Below the pieces are notes generated by a model that was given only the letters and a program-made list of their open reading frames with translations, was not told where the DNA came from and ran no database searches. The position numbers were made by a program, and so were the translations under genes. From assembly GCA_021804565.1 (NCBI GenBank), contig JAJZHK010000017.1:1-52995 (forward strand): DNA of 52,995 bases, read 5' to 3'. Positions 1 through 6,948 of the stretch are shown here, piece by piece (position 1 is the stretch's first letter; every line of letters begins with the position of its first letter). The stretch comes from Pseudomonadota bacterium (GTDB taxonomy: Bacteria > Pseudomonadota > Gammaproteobacteria > Pseudomonadales > Moraxellaceae).

Positions 1-2
1 GT

Positions 3-296
3 GGCGTAATGATCGTTGTGGCCGACCGCTGGTATCCCAGCAGCAAGACGTGTTCGAATTGCGGTCACAAGCTCGAAGCCTTGTCGCTGTCGGTGCGTGA
101 GTGGTCTTGTCCTGCCTGTGGCTCGATTCACAACCGCGATGTGAATGCGGCCATCAACCTGAAGAACTTGGCCGTGAGTTCCACGGTGTCAGCCTGTGGA
201 GAGGAAGGCTCTGGCCTTGGGCGTAAGCTCAAGATGAAACCGGCCTCGGTGAAGCAGGAATCCAGCGCAAAGCTACCTATGAGTAGCTTGGGTTAA
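3..296 (+). CDS. TnpB (IS605 OrfB) C-terminal fragment, open at the left edge
   Basis: The frame is open through the left edge; the ATG at 9 is internal, not a start. The fragment carries the end of the RuvC-like domain and the four-cysteine zinc ribbon: CSNCG near residues 15-19, CPACG near 34-38, then the typical ribbon end NRDVNAAINLKNLA that contains the last RuvC Asp. The tail after that (SACGEEGSG...) is the part whose DNA is repeated in the second copy. TnpB is an RNA-guided DNA nuclease of IS200/IS605 elements. Whether this copy is intact upstream cannot be seen. Confidence 0.85.
   Translation, partial: GVMIVVADRWYPSSKTCSNCGHKLEALSLSVREWSCPACGSIHNRDVNAAINLKNLAVSSTVSACGEEGSGLGRKLKMKPASVKQESSAKLPMSSLG
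184..215 (+). repeat. 32-bp segment shared by both tnpB 3' ends (copy A)
   Basis: Identical at the base level to 903-934, although the two copies are read in different frames. It contains a potential stem AGCCT / AGGCT. This is the position where IS605-type guide RNA scaffolds are encoded, so conservation as RNA is possible, but recent common origin of the two copies explains it as well. Confidence 0.8.
270..289 (+). other. Right-end hairpin of the first IS605 element
   Basis: Perfect 7-bp stem AAGCTAC / GTAGCTT with a 6-base loop, just before the tnpB stop. Subterminal hairpins of this kind are what Y1 transposases of the IS200/IS605 family recognise. The cleavage site would lie shortly downstream, near AAGTCT at 295-300. 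Confidence 0.5.
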
Positions 297-306
297 GTCT
301 GGATGA

Positions 307-993
307 ACGGTTGCGCGCTTCGCCTACAATTGGACGCTGGCCGAGTGGAAACGTCAGTACGAGGCGGCGAGGGCCGATCCTGCCTTGCCGAAGCCCCCGC
401 AAATGGCGCTACGGCGGCAGTTCAACGCCATCAAGCGCGAGCAGTTCCCGTGGATGCTCGAAGTCACGAAGAACGCGCCACAGATGGCGATCATCCAGTT
501 GGGCGACGCATTCAACAAGTTCTTCAAGAAGCGCGCTCGCTATCCGTCCTTTCGCAAGAAGGGCGTGCGTGACTGTTTCACTCTGACCAACGACCGGTTC
601 ATCGTCGAAGGCTCCCGCATTCGCATCCCCGCGCGCATGCGCGAACCCTTGCGCTTTGACGGCAAGATCACCTCGGCGACCGTCTCCCGTGTCGCCGATC
701 GCTGGTTTGTGTCCATCGCTGTCGAAACTCAAGATGCTTCGCACCTGCGACCCGCCGAACACCAAGGTGTTGTGGGTGTTGACCCGGGTGTCAAGGCCTT
801 GGCCGTGTTGTCCACGGGGGAAGTTGTTCACGGTCCCCAGGCGCTGACCACGCTGCTGTCACGCCTGCGCCGAGCGTCCCGGTCCTTGAGCCGCAAGTTC
901 TGCGGTGTCAGCCTGTGGAGAGGAAGGCTCTGGCGCGCGCCGCAAGGTGCGCGTGAAACCGTCCTCGATGAAGCAGGAAGCCAGCTTCGATGA
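307..993 (+). pseudogene. TnpB remnant, truncated at the 5' end and internally deleted
   Basis: The reading frame is open from just after a TGA at 304-306 and gives TVARFAYNWTLAEWKRQYEA, which is TnpB from about residue 25 on, so the original start is gone. An ATG at 385 could start a 202-residue product. The N-terminal helical/OB region and the first RuvC motif (GVVGVDPGVKALA) are present. After RLRRASRSLSRK (about 895) the sequence jumps straight to the 3' end of the element in the wrong frame. The remaining RuvC motifs and zinc ribbon are therefore missing and the final 35 or so residues are out-of-frame. Nuclease activity is very unlikely. Confidence 0.85.
903..934 (+). repeat. 32-bp segment shared by both tnpB 3' ends (copy B)
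   Basis: Second copy of the segment at 184-215. It lies directly after the internal deletion junction of the truncated tnpB. Similarity continues more weakly to about 983 (TGAAACCG, TGAAGCAGGAA). Confidence 0.8.
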
Positions 994-1012
994 TGTTTGC
1001 GCATGATCGAGC
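984..1012 (+). other. Right-end hairpin of the second IS605 element
   Basis: Imperfect stem (GCT / AGC and CGAT / ATCG with a bulged T) around a loop of about 12 bases. It stands at the same place relative to the element end as the hairpin at 270-289 and is followed by the same AAGTCTG. The stem sequence itself differs from the first copy. Confidence 0.4.
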
Positions 1013-1093
1013 AAGTCTGACGGAGCGGAAGAAGCCGTGAGCGGCCTGCGCACTCTGGCGCGCCGGTCGCTCAGCGGAGGGATGCGCCCGCGA

Positions 1094-1534
1094 TCAGCGA
1101 GGATCGAGCGGAGCCCCTGACGGAGCTTGACCATCGGCGGCCAGATCATAGGTGTGCCCCTGGCTGTCGTGGCAGTTGCCAAGAATTTTTCGGCCTTGAA
1201 ACAGAAATGAACAGGTCAGCCGTGATCCGTCGCCGGCGCTGAGGCTGGCGCGCGCCGTATTCATGTCGATTTGCGACACCGTCTGCATCATGGGTGGATC
1301 CGCGAAGAGGCTGAGAGGCGTCGAGCTGACCGCGGTACCATGAGCGACCAGATAAAAGCCGCGATAATCCTTGCCTTCAATATGGGCGATGATACTGCCG
1401 TCGTGAGGATTGAGCTGACCAGGCCAGACCTGCTGTTGCGCGTCGTAGAGCTTAAAGGGCAGGGGGGTGGCTGCGCAGGCAGCCAGGCCCAGGCTGCAGG
1501 CTATGATCAAAGAGTATTTCAGCGCGCGCGACAT
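1094..1534 (-). CDS. Small lipoprotein of unknown function
   Basis: 146 residues. The N-terminus is a lipoprotein signal: positive start (MSRALK), hydrophobic core and lipobox LAAC at about residues 17-20, so the mature protein should be lipid-anchored in the envelope. The rest is polar and beta-rich in appearance, with two further cysteines (SRLTCSFLF and GNCHDSQG) that could form a disulfide. The start is supported by GGGAGAG just upstream. It lies downstream of the RHH regulator on the same strand with a 70-bp gap and may be co-transcribed. I do not recognise the family. Confidence 0.7.
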   Translation of the reverse strand: MSRALKYSLIIACSLGLAACAATPLPFKLYDAQQQVWPGQLNPHDGSIIAHIEGKDYRGFYLVAHGTAVSSTPLSLFADPPMMQTVSQIDMNTARASLSAGDGSRLTCSFLFQGRKILGNCHDSQGHTYDLAADGQAPSGAPLDPR

Positions 1535-1604
1535 GGCTCTCTCCCGCTCAAGTGGCTACGGTCATTGTGCCACGTCTGTGGGCGCTTCGACAAAGGCCCG
1601 CCCA

Positions 1605-1802
1605 TCACGAGGGAAGTTCATCGTGAGGCTCTTGCAGTCGAGCCCGGCTGGGGTAGTCGACCCGATGTGCCGCCAGATAGTCGCGTATGAGTTGGCGAAC
1701 CACCTGGGAGGGTGTCAGGTCCTGCGCCGCGCAGAGCTGCTCGAAGGCTTTTTTCTTCTCCGGATCGATCAGCAGGGTCAGTCTTGCCGTCTTGGTTTCC
1801 AT
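1605..1802 (-). CDS. Ribbon-helix-helix (CopG/Arc-like) DNA-binding protein
   Basis: 65 residues. It has the RHH pattern: an N-terminal beta strand (TARLTLLID, residues 4-12), helix 1 (PEKKKAFEQLCAAQ) and helix 2 beginning TPSQVVRQLIRDYLAAH, followed by a short polar tail. Known of the family: dimers insert the paired beta strands into the major groove of a palindromic operator, often their own. It is divergent from the hyf operon, and the intergenic region holds a long palindrome (1841-1872) over both predicted promoters. That suggests autoregulation and control of hyf, which is inference. No toxin gene partner is visible, so an antitoxin role is less likely. Confidence 0.75.
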   Translation of the reverse strand: METKTARLTLLIDPEKKKAFEQLCAAQDLTPSQVVRQLIRDYLAAHRVDYPSRARLQEPHDELPS

Positions 1803-1836
1803 AGGTCTGATCTCGCTTCAGGATGATGGCTGCGTA

Positions 1837-1865
1837 TTGTTTTCATTATATGTTAGTCATATGAT
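1837..1865 (+). promoter_or_regulatory. Sigma70-type promoter for the hyf operon
   Basis: -35 TTGTTT (1837-1842), 17-bp spacer, -10 TATGAT (1860-1865), giving a start near 1872 and a leader of about 23 nt before the hyfB ATG at 1895. AGGGA (1883-1887) is a reasonable ribosome binding site. On the opposite strand TATAAT (1850-1845) could be the -10 for the RHH gene, with a weak -35. Confidence 0.55.
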
Positions 1866-1872
1866 AATGAAA
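1841..1872. promoter_or_regulatory. Long palindrome over the divergent RHH / hyf promoters, probable operator
   Basis: Arms TTTCATTAT (1841-1849) and ATAATGAAA (1864-1872) are perfect inverted repeats. Between them lie a second ATG / CAT pair and a CATATG core. It overlaps both predicted -10 boxes, so a bound repressor would silence both directions. The divergent RHH protein is the natural candidate ligand; binding is inferred. Confidence 0.55.
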
Positions 1873-1894
1873 TTCTCATTTTAGGGACACTCGT

Positions 1895-3883
1895 ATGCCT
1901 GCGCTGTCTGCGCTCGAGGTCATAGAAGTGCTTCTGTTGTCCTGGCTCCTGCTGGGGGGTATCGCTGTGTTCGCCGGGCGTGGATCGCTGGTGACGCGTT
2001 TCATCTTTCCGGCCAGTGCAGTGCTTGCGGCCGTCGCCGCGATAACGGCGCTGAGCGTGCTCAACGGGGCGGTCTATGACCAGTGGCTGCAGCCTTTGGG
2101 CTGGAGTCTGCACCTCGATGCCCTGTCGGCCTGGTTCTTTTTGATGCTCGCCGTGGTGGTCATGGCCTGCTCTATGTATGCCGCCAGCTACTTTCGTCAT
2201 CGTGAAGCCATTCCTGCGGGCATGATCGCCTTTTCCTACCATGTTTTTGTGGTGGCTATGGGGCTGGTTCTGTTGGCCGGTGATGTGTGGATGTTCATGC
2301 TGGCTTGGGAGTTGATGGCGGTCAGTTCATACCTGCTGGTCATTGCCAACCATGCACAAAGAGCGACGCGTCAGGCCGGCTTGCTCTATCTGGTGATGGC
2401 TCATATCGGGGCCCTGGCCCTGCTGGTGGCTTTTTTGGGACTGTTCGGGGGCGGGCATGAGCACCTTCCTTTCGCCGTTGCAGGACATGCACCATGGCTC
2501 TGGTCGGTGATTTTTCTGCTGGCTTTGTTCGGCTTCGCCGCTAAGGCGGGGATGTTGCCCCTGCATGTCTGGTTGCCGGAAGCGCATCCCGCCGCGCCTT
2601 CCCCGGTATCCGCATTGATGTCGGGTCTGATGCTGAAGATGGCTTTGTATGGCCTCTTGCGTCTGTGTTTCTGTCTTTTGCCGCCCTTACCCTGGATCGA
2701 TGGCGTCTTGCTCTTGCTCCTGGGCTTGCTGAGCGCCCTCTACGCGGTCGTCTACGCCGCGGTCCAGATCGATATGAAGCGCTTGCTGGCCTATTCGTCG
2801 ATAGAGAACATGGGCCTGATGCTGCTGTCGGTGGGTCTGGCCCTGGTCTTTCGGCGTGCCGGCATGGCGGATATGACGCGCCTGGCTTTATCGGCCGCTT
2901 TGTACCTGGCGATGAGCCATGCGATGTTCAAAAGTCTGCTGTTTCTGGTCACCGGCTCGGTTTTGCACGCCACCGGTGAGCGCAATCTTGGCCATCTCGG
3001 CGGGCTGATGCGGCGGATGCCATGGACCGCCTGGCTGGCTCTGGTCGGTGTTTTCAGCGCAGCAGGAACGCCACTGTTCGGGGGCTTCGCCGCTGAGTGG
3101 CTGATGCTGCAGAGTTTTCTCTTCACACCACATCTGCCCAATGCCACTTTGGATCTCAGCTTGCCGGTGCTGAGTGCGTCGCTGGTTCTGATCAGCGCGC
3201 TGGCGGCCTACACCCAGATCAAATTCTTCGCAACGGTCTTTCTCGGCCAGCATCGCGAGGCCAAACTGCACCAGGCGATGGATGCCCGGGCCAGGGAGCG
3301 CTGGGCCATGCTGCTCCTGGCCATCGCCTGCCTGGTTCTCGGCCTGGCGCCCTCCTGGATCCTGCCCCACCTGCAAGCGACCCTGAGCGTGCTCGGGGTC
3401 CGTTCACCCTTGATCCTCCATAGCGGGATCCAGGCTGCCATCCTGAGGCCTGTCGCCGCTCGTTCGGTCAGCTATGCACCGCTCATACTCTTTGTATGCC
3501 TGCTCTTCAGTCTGGCTCTGGTCCTGGTTTTTGTACGCCTGACGGCGACTATGGCGTTACGACGTGCCCCATTGTGGGGTTGTGGCTTTGCAATGCAGGA
3601 TGGCGCTCGCCTGCAGGATTCGGCAGAAGGCATAGGGCAGCCCATACGACATATTTTTGAGCCTTTGATGAGCCTGCGCCGACATTTGCCCGAGCCCGAG
3701 GATCGCCGGCCTTTTTACCGGGTCGAGGTTTTTGACAAGTTCTGGATGCTGCTCTATCGCCCCTTGCTGCGCGCTTTGCGGCAGCTGCAGCGCTGGCAGG
3801 AAGCGTTGCAGGTCGGCTTGACCTGGTACCTGGGTGTCAGTTTTTTGGTGCTCATCGTCCTGCTCGGGGTGGTGACCGCATGA
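1895..3883 (+). CDS. hyfB: Hydrogenase-4 subunit B-like, NuoL/M-type antiporter subunit
   Basis: 662 residues, full length for HyfB/HycC, with about 16 hydrophobic segments. It is a homologue of complex I subunit NuoL/NuoM (Mrp antiporter family) and should form part of the proton- or sodium-translocating membrane arm. Functional residues typical of the family are present: Glu139 in MLAWELMAVSSY, Lys217 and His224 in FAAKAGMLPLHVWLPEAH, Lys248 in LMLKMALYG, and Lys295 in QIDMKRLLAYSSIENMG. The C-terminal amphipathic region (EPEDRRPFYRVEVFDKFW) resembles HycC. First gene of a six-gene operon; its last codons overlap hyfC by 4 bp (ATGA). Confidence 0.9.
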   Translation: MPALSALEVIEVLLLSWLLLGGIAVFAGRGSLVTRFIFPASAVLAAVAAITALSVLNGAVYDQWLQPLGWSLHLDALSAWFFLMLAVVVMACSMYAASYFRHREAIPAGMIAFSYHVFVVAMGLVLLAGDVWMFMLAWELMAVSSYLLVIANHAQRATRQAGLLYLVMAHIGALALLVAFLGLFGGGHEHLPFAVAGHAPWLWSVIFLLALFGFAAKAGMLPLHVWLPEAHPAAPSPVSALMSGLMLKMALYGLLRLCFCLLPPLPWIDGVLLLLLGLLSALYAVVYAAVQIDMKRLLAYSSIENMGLMLLSVGLALVFRRAGMADMTRLALSAALYLAMSHAMFKSLLFLVTGSVLHATGERNLGHLGGLMRRMPWTAWLALVGVFSAAGTPLFGGFAAEWLMLQSFLFTPHLPNATLDLSLPVLSASLVLISALAAYTQIKFFATVFLGQHREAKLHQAMDARARERWAMLLLAIACLVLGLAPSWILPHLQATLSVLGVRSPLILHSGIQAAILRPVAARSVSYAPLILFVCLLFSLALVLVFVRLTATMALRRAPLWGCGFAMQDGARLQDSAEGIGQPIRHIFEPLMSLRRHLPEPEDRRPFYRVEVFDKFWMLLYRPLLRALRQLQRWQEALQVGLTWYLGVSFLVLIVLLGVVTA

Positions 3884-4815
3884 TCGGCTTACAGTTGGGA
3901 TCGATAGGGCTGGCGCTGTTGCTGGCACCGCTTTATGGCGGGCTGGTGCGCCACCTGCGTGCGCGTCTGCAGAATCGGCGTGGTCCCAGCCTGCTGCAGG
4001 AGTATTTCGATATCTACAAGCTGCTGCATAAGGAAAGTGTGGTCGGTGAGGATGCTTCGGCCCTGTTTCTAGCGGTACCTTATCTTATTTTTGCTTTATT
4101 GGTGCTGGTCAGCGGCATGATCCCCTGGTACACCACCGCGATCGCCATGACGCCGGTGGCTGACGCCATCGTTTTGGTCGGCCTGCTCGGCGCCGTGCGC
4201 ATGTTGAGCGCTTTGGCGGCGATGGACCAGGGGACTGCTTTTGGTTCTCTCGGCGCACGCCGTGACCTGTTGGTGGGATTTTTGGCCGAACCGGCTTTGC
4301 TGACCGTCTTATTCATCGCCAGCATGTCGACCTATTCGACCTCCTTGTCACACATTGTTGAGACCTTGTTGGCGAGGCCGCCCAGTCTGGATCCCAGCAT
4401 GCTCTTTGCGGCCATCGCGTTTTGCATGGTGGCTTTGGCCGAGAATGCCCGTCTGCCTGTCGACAACCCCGATACCCATCTTGAACTGACGATGATCCAT
4501 GAGGCGATGTTGCTGGAGACCTCGGGTCGGCATCTGGCGCTGATGAACTGGGCCTATGATCTCAAACTGCTGATCTATTCGGGTTTGGCCATAGCCCTGT
4601 TTTGTCCCTGGGGTATCGCTACGGGGGGCGCCTGGGGCGCTGATGTCCTGGCCTTGCTGGTGTTGATGCTGAAGTTGTTGGTGCTGGCGGCTGGTTTGGC
4701 CTTGCTGGAGACGATGAGCGCCAAGTTGCGTATTTTTCGCGTGCCTGAGTTTTTAGGTACAGCCTTCATGTTTGGGGTGATGGGCATGCTGGTCCATGTG
4801 CTTTTGGAGGCTTGA
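3880..4815 (+). CDS. hyfC: Hydrogenase-4 subunit C-like, NuoH-type membrane subunit
   Basis: 311 residues with about eight membrane segments. NuoH-family signatures are clear: NRRGPSLLQEYFDIYKLLHKE near residues 29-49, and the acidic loop ENARLPVDNPDTHLELTMIHEA near 188-209. In the family this subunit connects the soluble module to the antiporter-like subunits and forms part of the coupling channel. Retention of these charged loops suggests an energy-coupling complex rather than a decayed operon. The start overlaps the hyfB stop (ATGA), consistent with translational coupling. Confidence 0.9.
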   Translation: MIGLQLGSIGLALLLAPLYGGLVRHLRARLQNRRGPSLLQEYFDIYKLLHKESVVGEDASALFLAVPYLIFALLVLVSGMIPWYTTAIAMTPVADAIVLVGLLGAVRMLSALAAMDQGTAFGSLGARRDLLVGFLAEPALLTVLFIASMSTYSTSLSHIVETLLARPPSLDPSMLFAAIAFCMVALAENARLPVDNPDTHLELTMIHEAMLLETSGRHLALMNWAYDLKLLIYSGLAIALFCPWGIATGGAWGADVLALLVLMLKLLVLAAGLALLETMSAKLRIFRVPEFLGTAFMFGVMGMLVHVLLEA

Positions 4816-4816
4816 G

Positions 4817-5482
4817 ATGCCAGGCAGCAACGTAGAGTTTTTGCATCTGCTGGTGTCCCTGATGCTGATCCTCGGTTTTGCCATGCTGCGTGAGCGGCGT
4901 CTGGCGCAGTTGATACGCCTGTATGCCTGGCAGGGCGGGGTGCTGGTGCTCAGTGCCTGGCTGCTCGCCGACCTGGGCGGCGAGCGCGATCTTTATTTGT
5001 CGGGTCTGCTGACCTTGCTGCTCAAGGTGTTTTTTCTGCCTTGGGTGCTGTCGCGCCTGCTGTCGCGTCTGGGTCTGCGCCAGGACCGCGAGGTTCTGGT
5101 GAATATGCCGACGGTCATGCTCATCGGTATAGGTTTGGTCATACTGGCTTTTGCACTGGCGCGACCTTTGCAGTCTTTGACCATGAGTATCGCCGGTCGC
5201 AGCCTGGGCATCGCCCTGGCCTGTGTGCTTTTGGCCCTGCTCATGATGATCGTGCGTAAACGGGCCATCGCCCAGGTGATCGCCTTTCTCGCGCTTGAGA
5301 ATGCCCTGATCTTTGTTGCTACGGTCAGCACCAATGGCATCCCCATGCTGATGGAGCTCGCCATGTCGCTTGATCTGCTGATGGGCATCCTGGTGCTGGT
5401 CGTCTTCCTCATGCACGTTCAGGTCGAGGCCCGTCACCTCGATACCGAAGAGCTCAGTGCCTGGCGTGGTGGTGAGCGATGA
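4817..5482 (+). CDS. hyfE: Hydrogenase-4 subunit E-like membrane protein (NuoK-related part)
   Basis: 221 residues and about six membrane segments; HyfE family, whose C-terminal half corresponds to NuoK. A conserved-looking acidic residue lies inside a membrane segment (IAFLALENALIF, about residue 160). I chose the ATG at 4817 over an upstream in-frame ATG because GGAGG lies at 4806-4810 and it follows the hyfC stop (4813-4815) directly. The end overlaps hyfF by 4 bp. Expected role: part of the ion-translocating membrane arm. Confidence 0.85.
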   Translation: MPGSNVEFLHLLVSLMLILGFAMLRERRLAQLIRLYAWQGGVLVLSAWLLADLGGERDLYLSGLLTLLLKVFFLPWVLSRLLSRLGLRQDREVLVNMPTVMLIGIGLVILAFALARPLQSLTMSIAGRSLGIALACVLLALLMMIVRKRAIAQVIAFLALENALIFVATVSTNGIPMLMELAMSLDLLMGILVLVVFLMHVQVEARHLDTEELSAWRGGER

Positions 5483-6945
5483 TCGCCCTGATCCTGATCC
5501 TGCTCCTGCCGATACTGCTGGCGGTCATCCAGGCCTTCTATGGCCATCGTGCTCTGGCCGAGAAACTCAATGAGGCGGTGACACTGATCATCTTCCTGGC
5601 CTGTCTTTGGCTGTACGCCGATGTGCTGCACCACGGTGATCGCCTGGCGTTTGGCGAACAGATCCATCTCGATGCGCTCAATGGCCTGCTGCTCAGTTTG
5701 ACCAGCTTTGTCGCCTTCACCACATCGATCTTCGCCGGGCCTTATCTACGTACCGAGCTGGTCCGTGGCCGCCTGACCCTCGGGCGTCTACGTCTTTACC
5801 ACAGCGTCTCGGCTTTTTTTCTCGGTGCCATGCTGCTGGCCTTGAGTGTCAATAACCTCGTTCTGATGTGGGTAGCGATGGAGGCGGCGACCTTGTCGAC
5901 CGTGCTCATGGTCAGCCTCTACAGAACCCCCGCCAGCCTGGAGGCCGCTTGGAAGTACTTCATTCTCTGTGGCGTCGGGATCGCTGAGGCCCTGTTTGGC
6001 CTGATTTTGCTTTATCTGGCAGCGGACCGGGTGATGGGGCCGGGTGAGCAGGCCCTGCTGTGGACCCATCTGCTGCCGGTGCGGCATCTCCTCGATCCGC
6101 ATATCATGGGCATCGCCTTTGTTTTTCTGTTTTTGGGCTGGGGCACCAAGATGGGCCTGGTGCCTCTGCATGGCTGGTTGCCGGATGCCCATGCCGAAGG
6201 GCCGACGCCGATCTCGGCGGTCTTGTGCGGCCTCTTGCTCAATGTCGCCACCTATGCATTTTTACGCTGCAAGATACTGGCCGATGCCAGTTTGCTGCAG
6301 CCCTGGGGCAGCCGTTTATTGATCGTTTTCGGGACCTTGACCGTGGTCCTGGCGGTCATCGCCATCCTTGCGCAAAAAGATGTCAAACGTCTTTTCGCCT
6401 ATTCCTCGATCGAGCATATGGGCATCATCGCCCTGGGCCTGGGTTTGGGCGGTGAGTTGGCGCACCGGGCGGCTCTTTTGCACATGACGCTGCACGCGCT
6501 GATCAAGTCGGCCATTTTCTTTACGGTGGGTCATGCCGCACAAAAAGTGGGCAGCCAGCGTATCCGTGACCTGCGGGCCCTGGTCCAGGTCAGTGCGCGT
6601 GTCGGTTGGGGCCTGCTCATCGGCGTTCTGGCGATTTTAGGTCTGCCACCTTTTGGCATGTTTCGCAGCGAGTACATGCTGTTCTCGGCGCTGCTGGAGC
6701 AAATTCCCTATCTTTTGCCCGTTCTTGCGGCAGCTTTGGTGGTGGCCATGATCGGCTTGCTCAAGCCTACCCATGATATGGTGCTGGGGGATGCACCTTC
6801 CAGATTTATGCAGGTTTTGCCCTACCGGCCCAGGCGCTTGCCGATCATCTTGCATCTGGGTTTGGCCGCCGTGCTGGGCATCTATATGCCGCCCCTGGTG
6901 CTCGATGCCTACCAAAGGGCGGCCTGGGTGCTGGGAGGGGGCTGA
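5479..6945 (+). CDS. hyfF: Hydrogenase-4 subunit F-like, second NuoL/M/N-type subunit
   Basis: 488 residues, the usual HyfF length, about 14 membrane segments. Antiporter-family residues are present: Glu in LMWVAMEAATLST, Lys in GWGTKMGLVPLHGWLPDAHAEGPTP, and Lys in QKDVKRLFAYSSIEHMG. HyfB and HyfF together would give two ion-pumping antiporter-like subunits. There is no HyfD, which is also a NuoL/N-like subunit in E. coli hyf, so this membrane arm is shorter than that of E. coli hydrogenase 4. Confidence 0.9.
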   Translation: MIALILILLLPILLAVIQAFYGHRALAEKLNEAVTLIIFLACLWLYADVLHHGDRLAFGEQIHLDALNGLLLSLTSFVAFTTSIFAGPYLRTELVRGRLTLGRLRLYHSVSAFFLGAMLLALSVNNLVLMWVAMEAATLSTVLMVSLYRTPASLEAAWKYFILCGVGIAEALFGLILLYLAADRVMGPGEQALLWTHLLPVRHLLDPHIMGIAFVFLFLGWGTKMGLVPLHGWLPDAHAEGPTPISAVLCGLLLNVATYAFLRCKILADASLLQPWGSRLLIVFGTLTVVLAVIAILAQKDVKRLFAYSSIEHMGIIALGLGLGGELAHRAALLHMTLHALIKSAIFFTVGHAAQKVGSQRIRDLRALVQVSARVGWGLLIGVLAILGLPPFGMFRSEYMLFSALLEQIPYLLPVLAAALVVAMIGLLKPTHDMVLGDAPSRFMQVLPYRPRRLPIILHLGLAAVLGIYMPPLVLDAYQRAAWVLGGG

Positions 6946-6948
6946 AAA

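Larger units (their letters stand above)
1..1020 (+). mobile_element. Two abutting IS200/IS605-family tnpB remnants
   Basis: Two decayed TnpB (OrfB) pieces lie head to tail. The first is only the C-terminal part and continues beyond the left edge. The second lacks its N-terminus and most of its C-terminal half. Both end in the same 32-bp segment, a hairpin and the heptamer AAGTCTG (295-301 and 1013-1019), so the right ends of two related elements can be recognised. No TnpA (Y1 transposase) is visible. The second element resumes immediately after the first one's right end, as if one copy had inserted into or recombined with another. Known of the family: the tnpB 3' end also encodes the guide (omega) RNA. 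Whether any such RNA is still made here cannot be told. Confidence 0.8.

Noticed and set aside
307-993. Truncated TnpB as a TldR-type RNA-guided repressor
   Set aside because: TldRs keep a full-length fold with mutated RuvC residues. This piece lacks its N-terminus and has an out-of-frame deletion, so it is a pseudogene.
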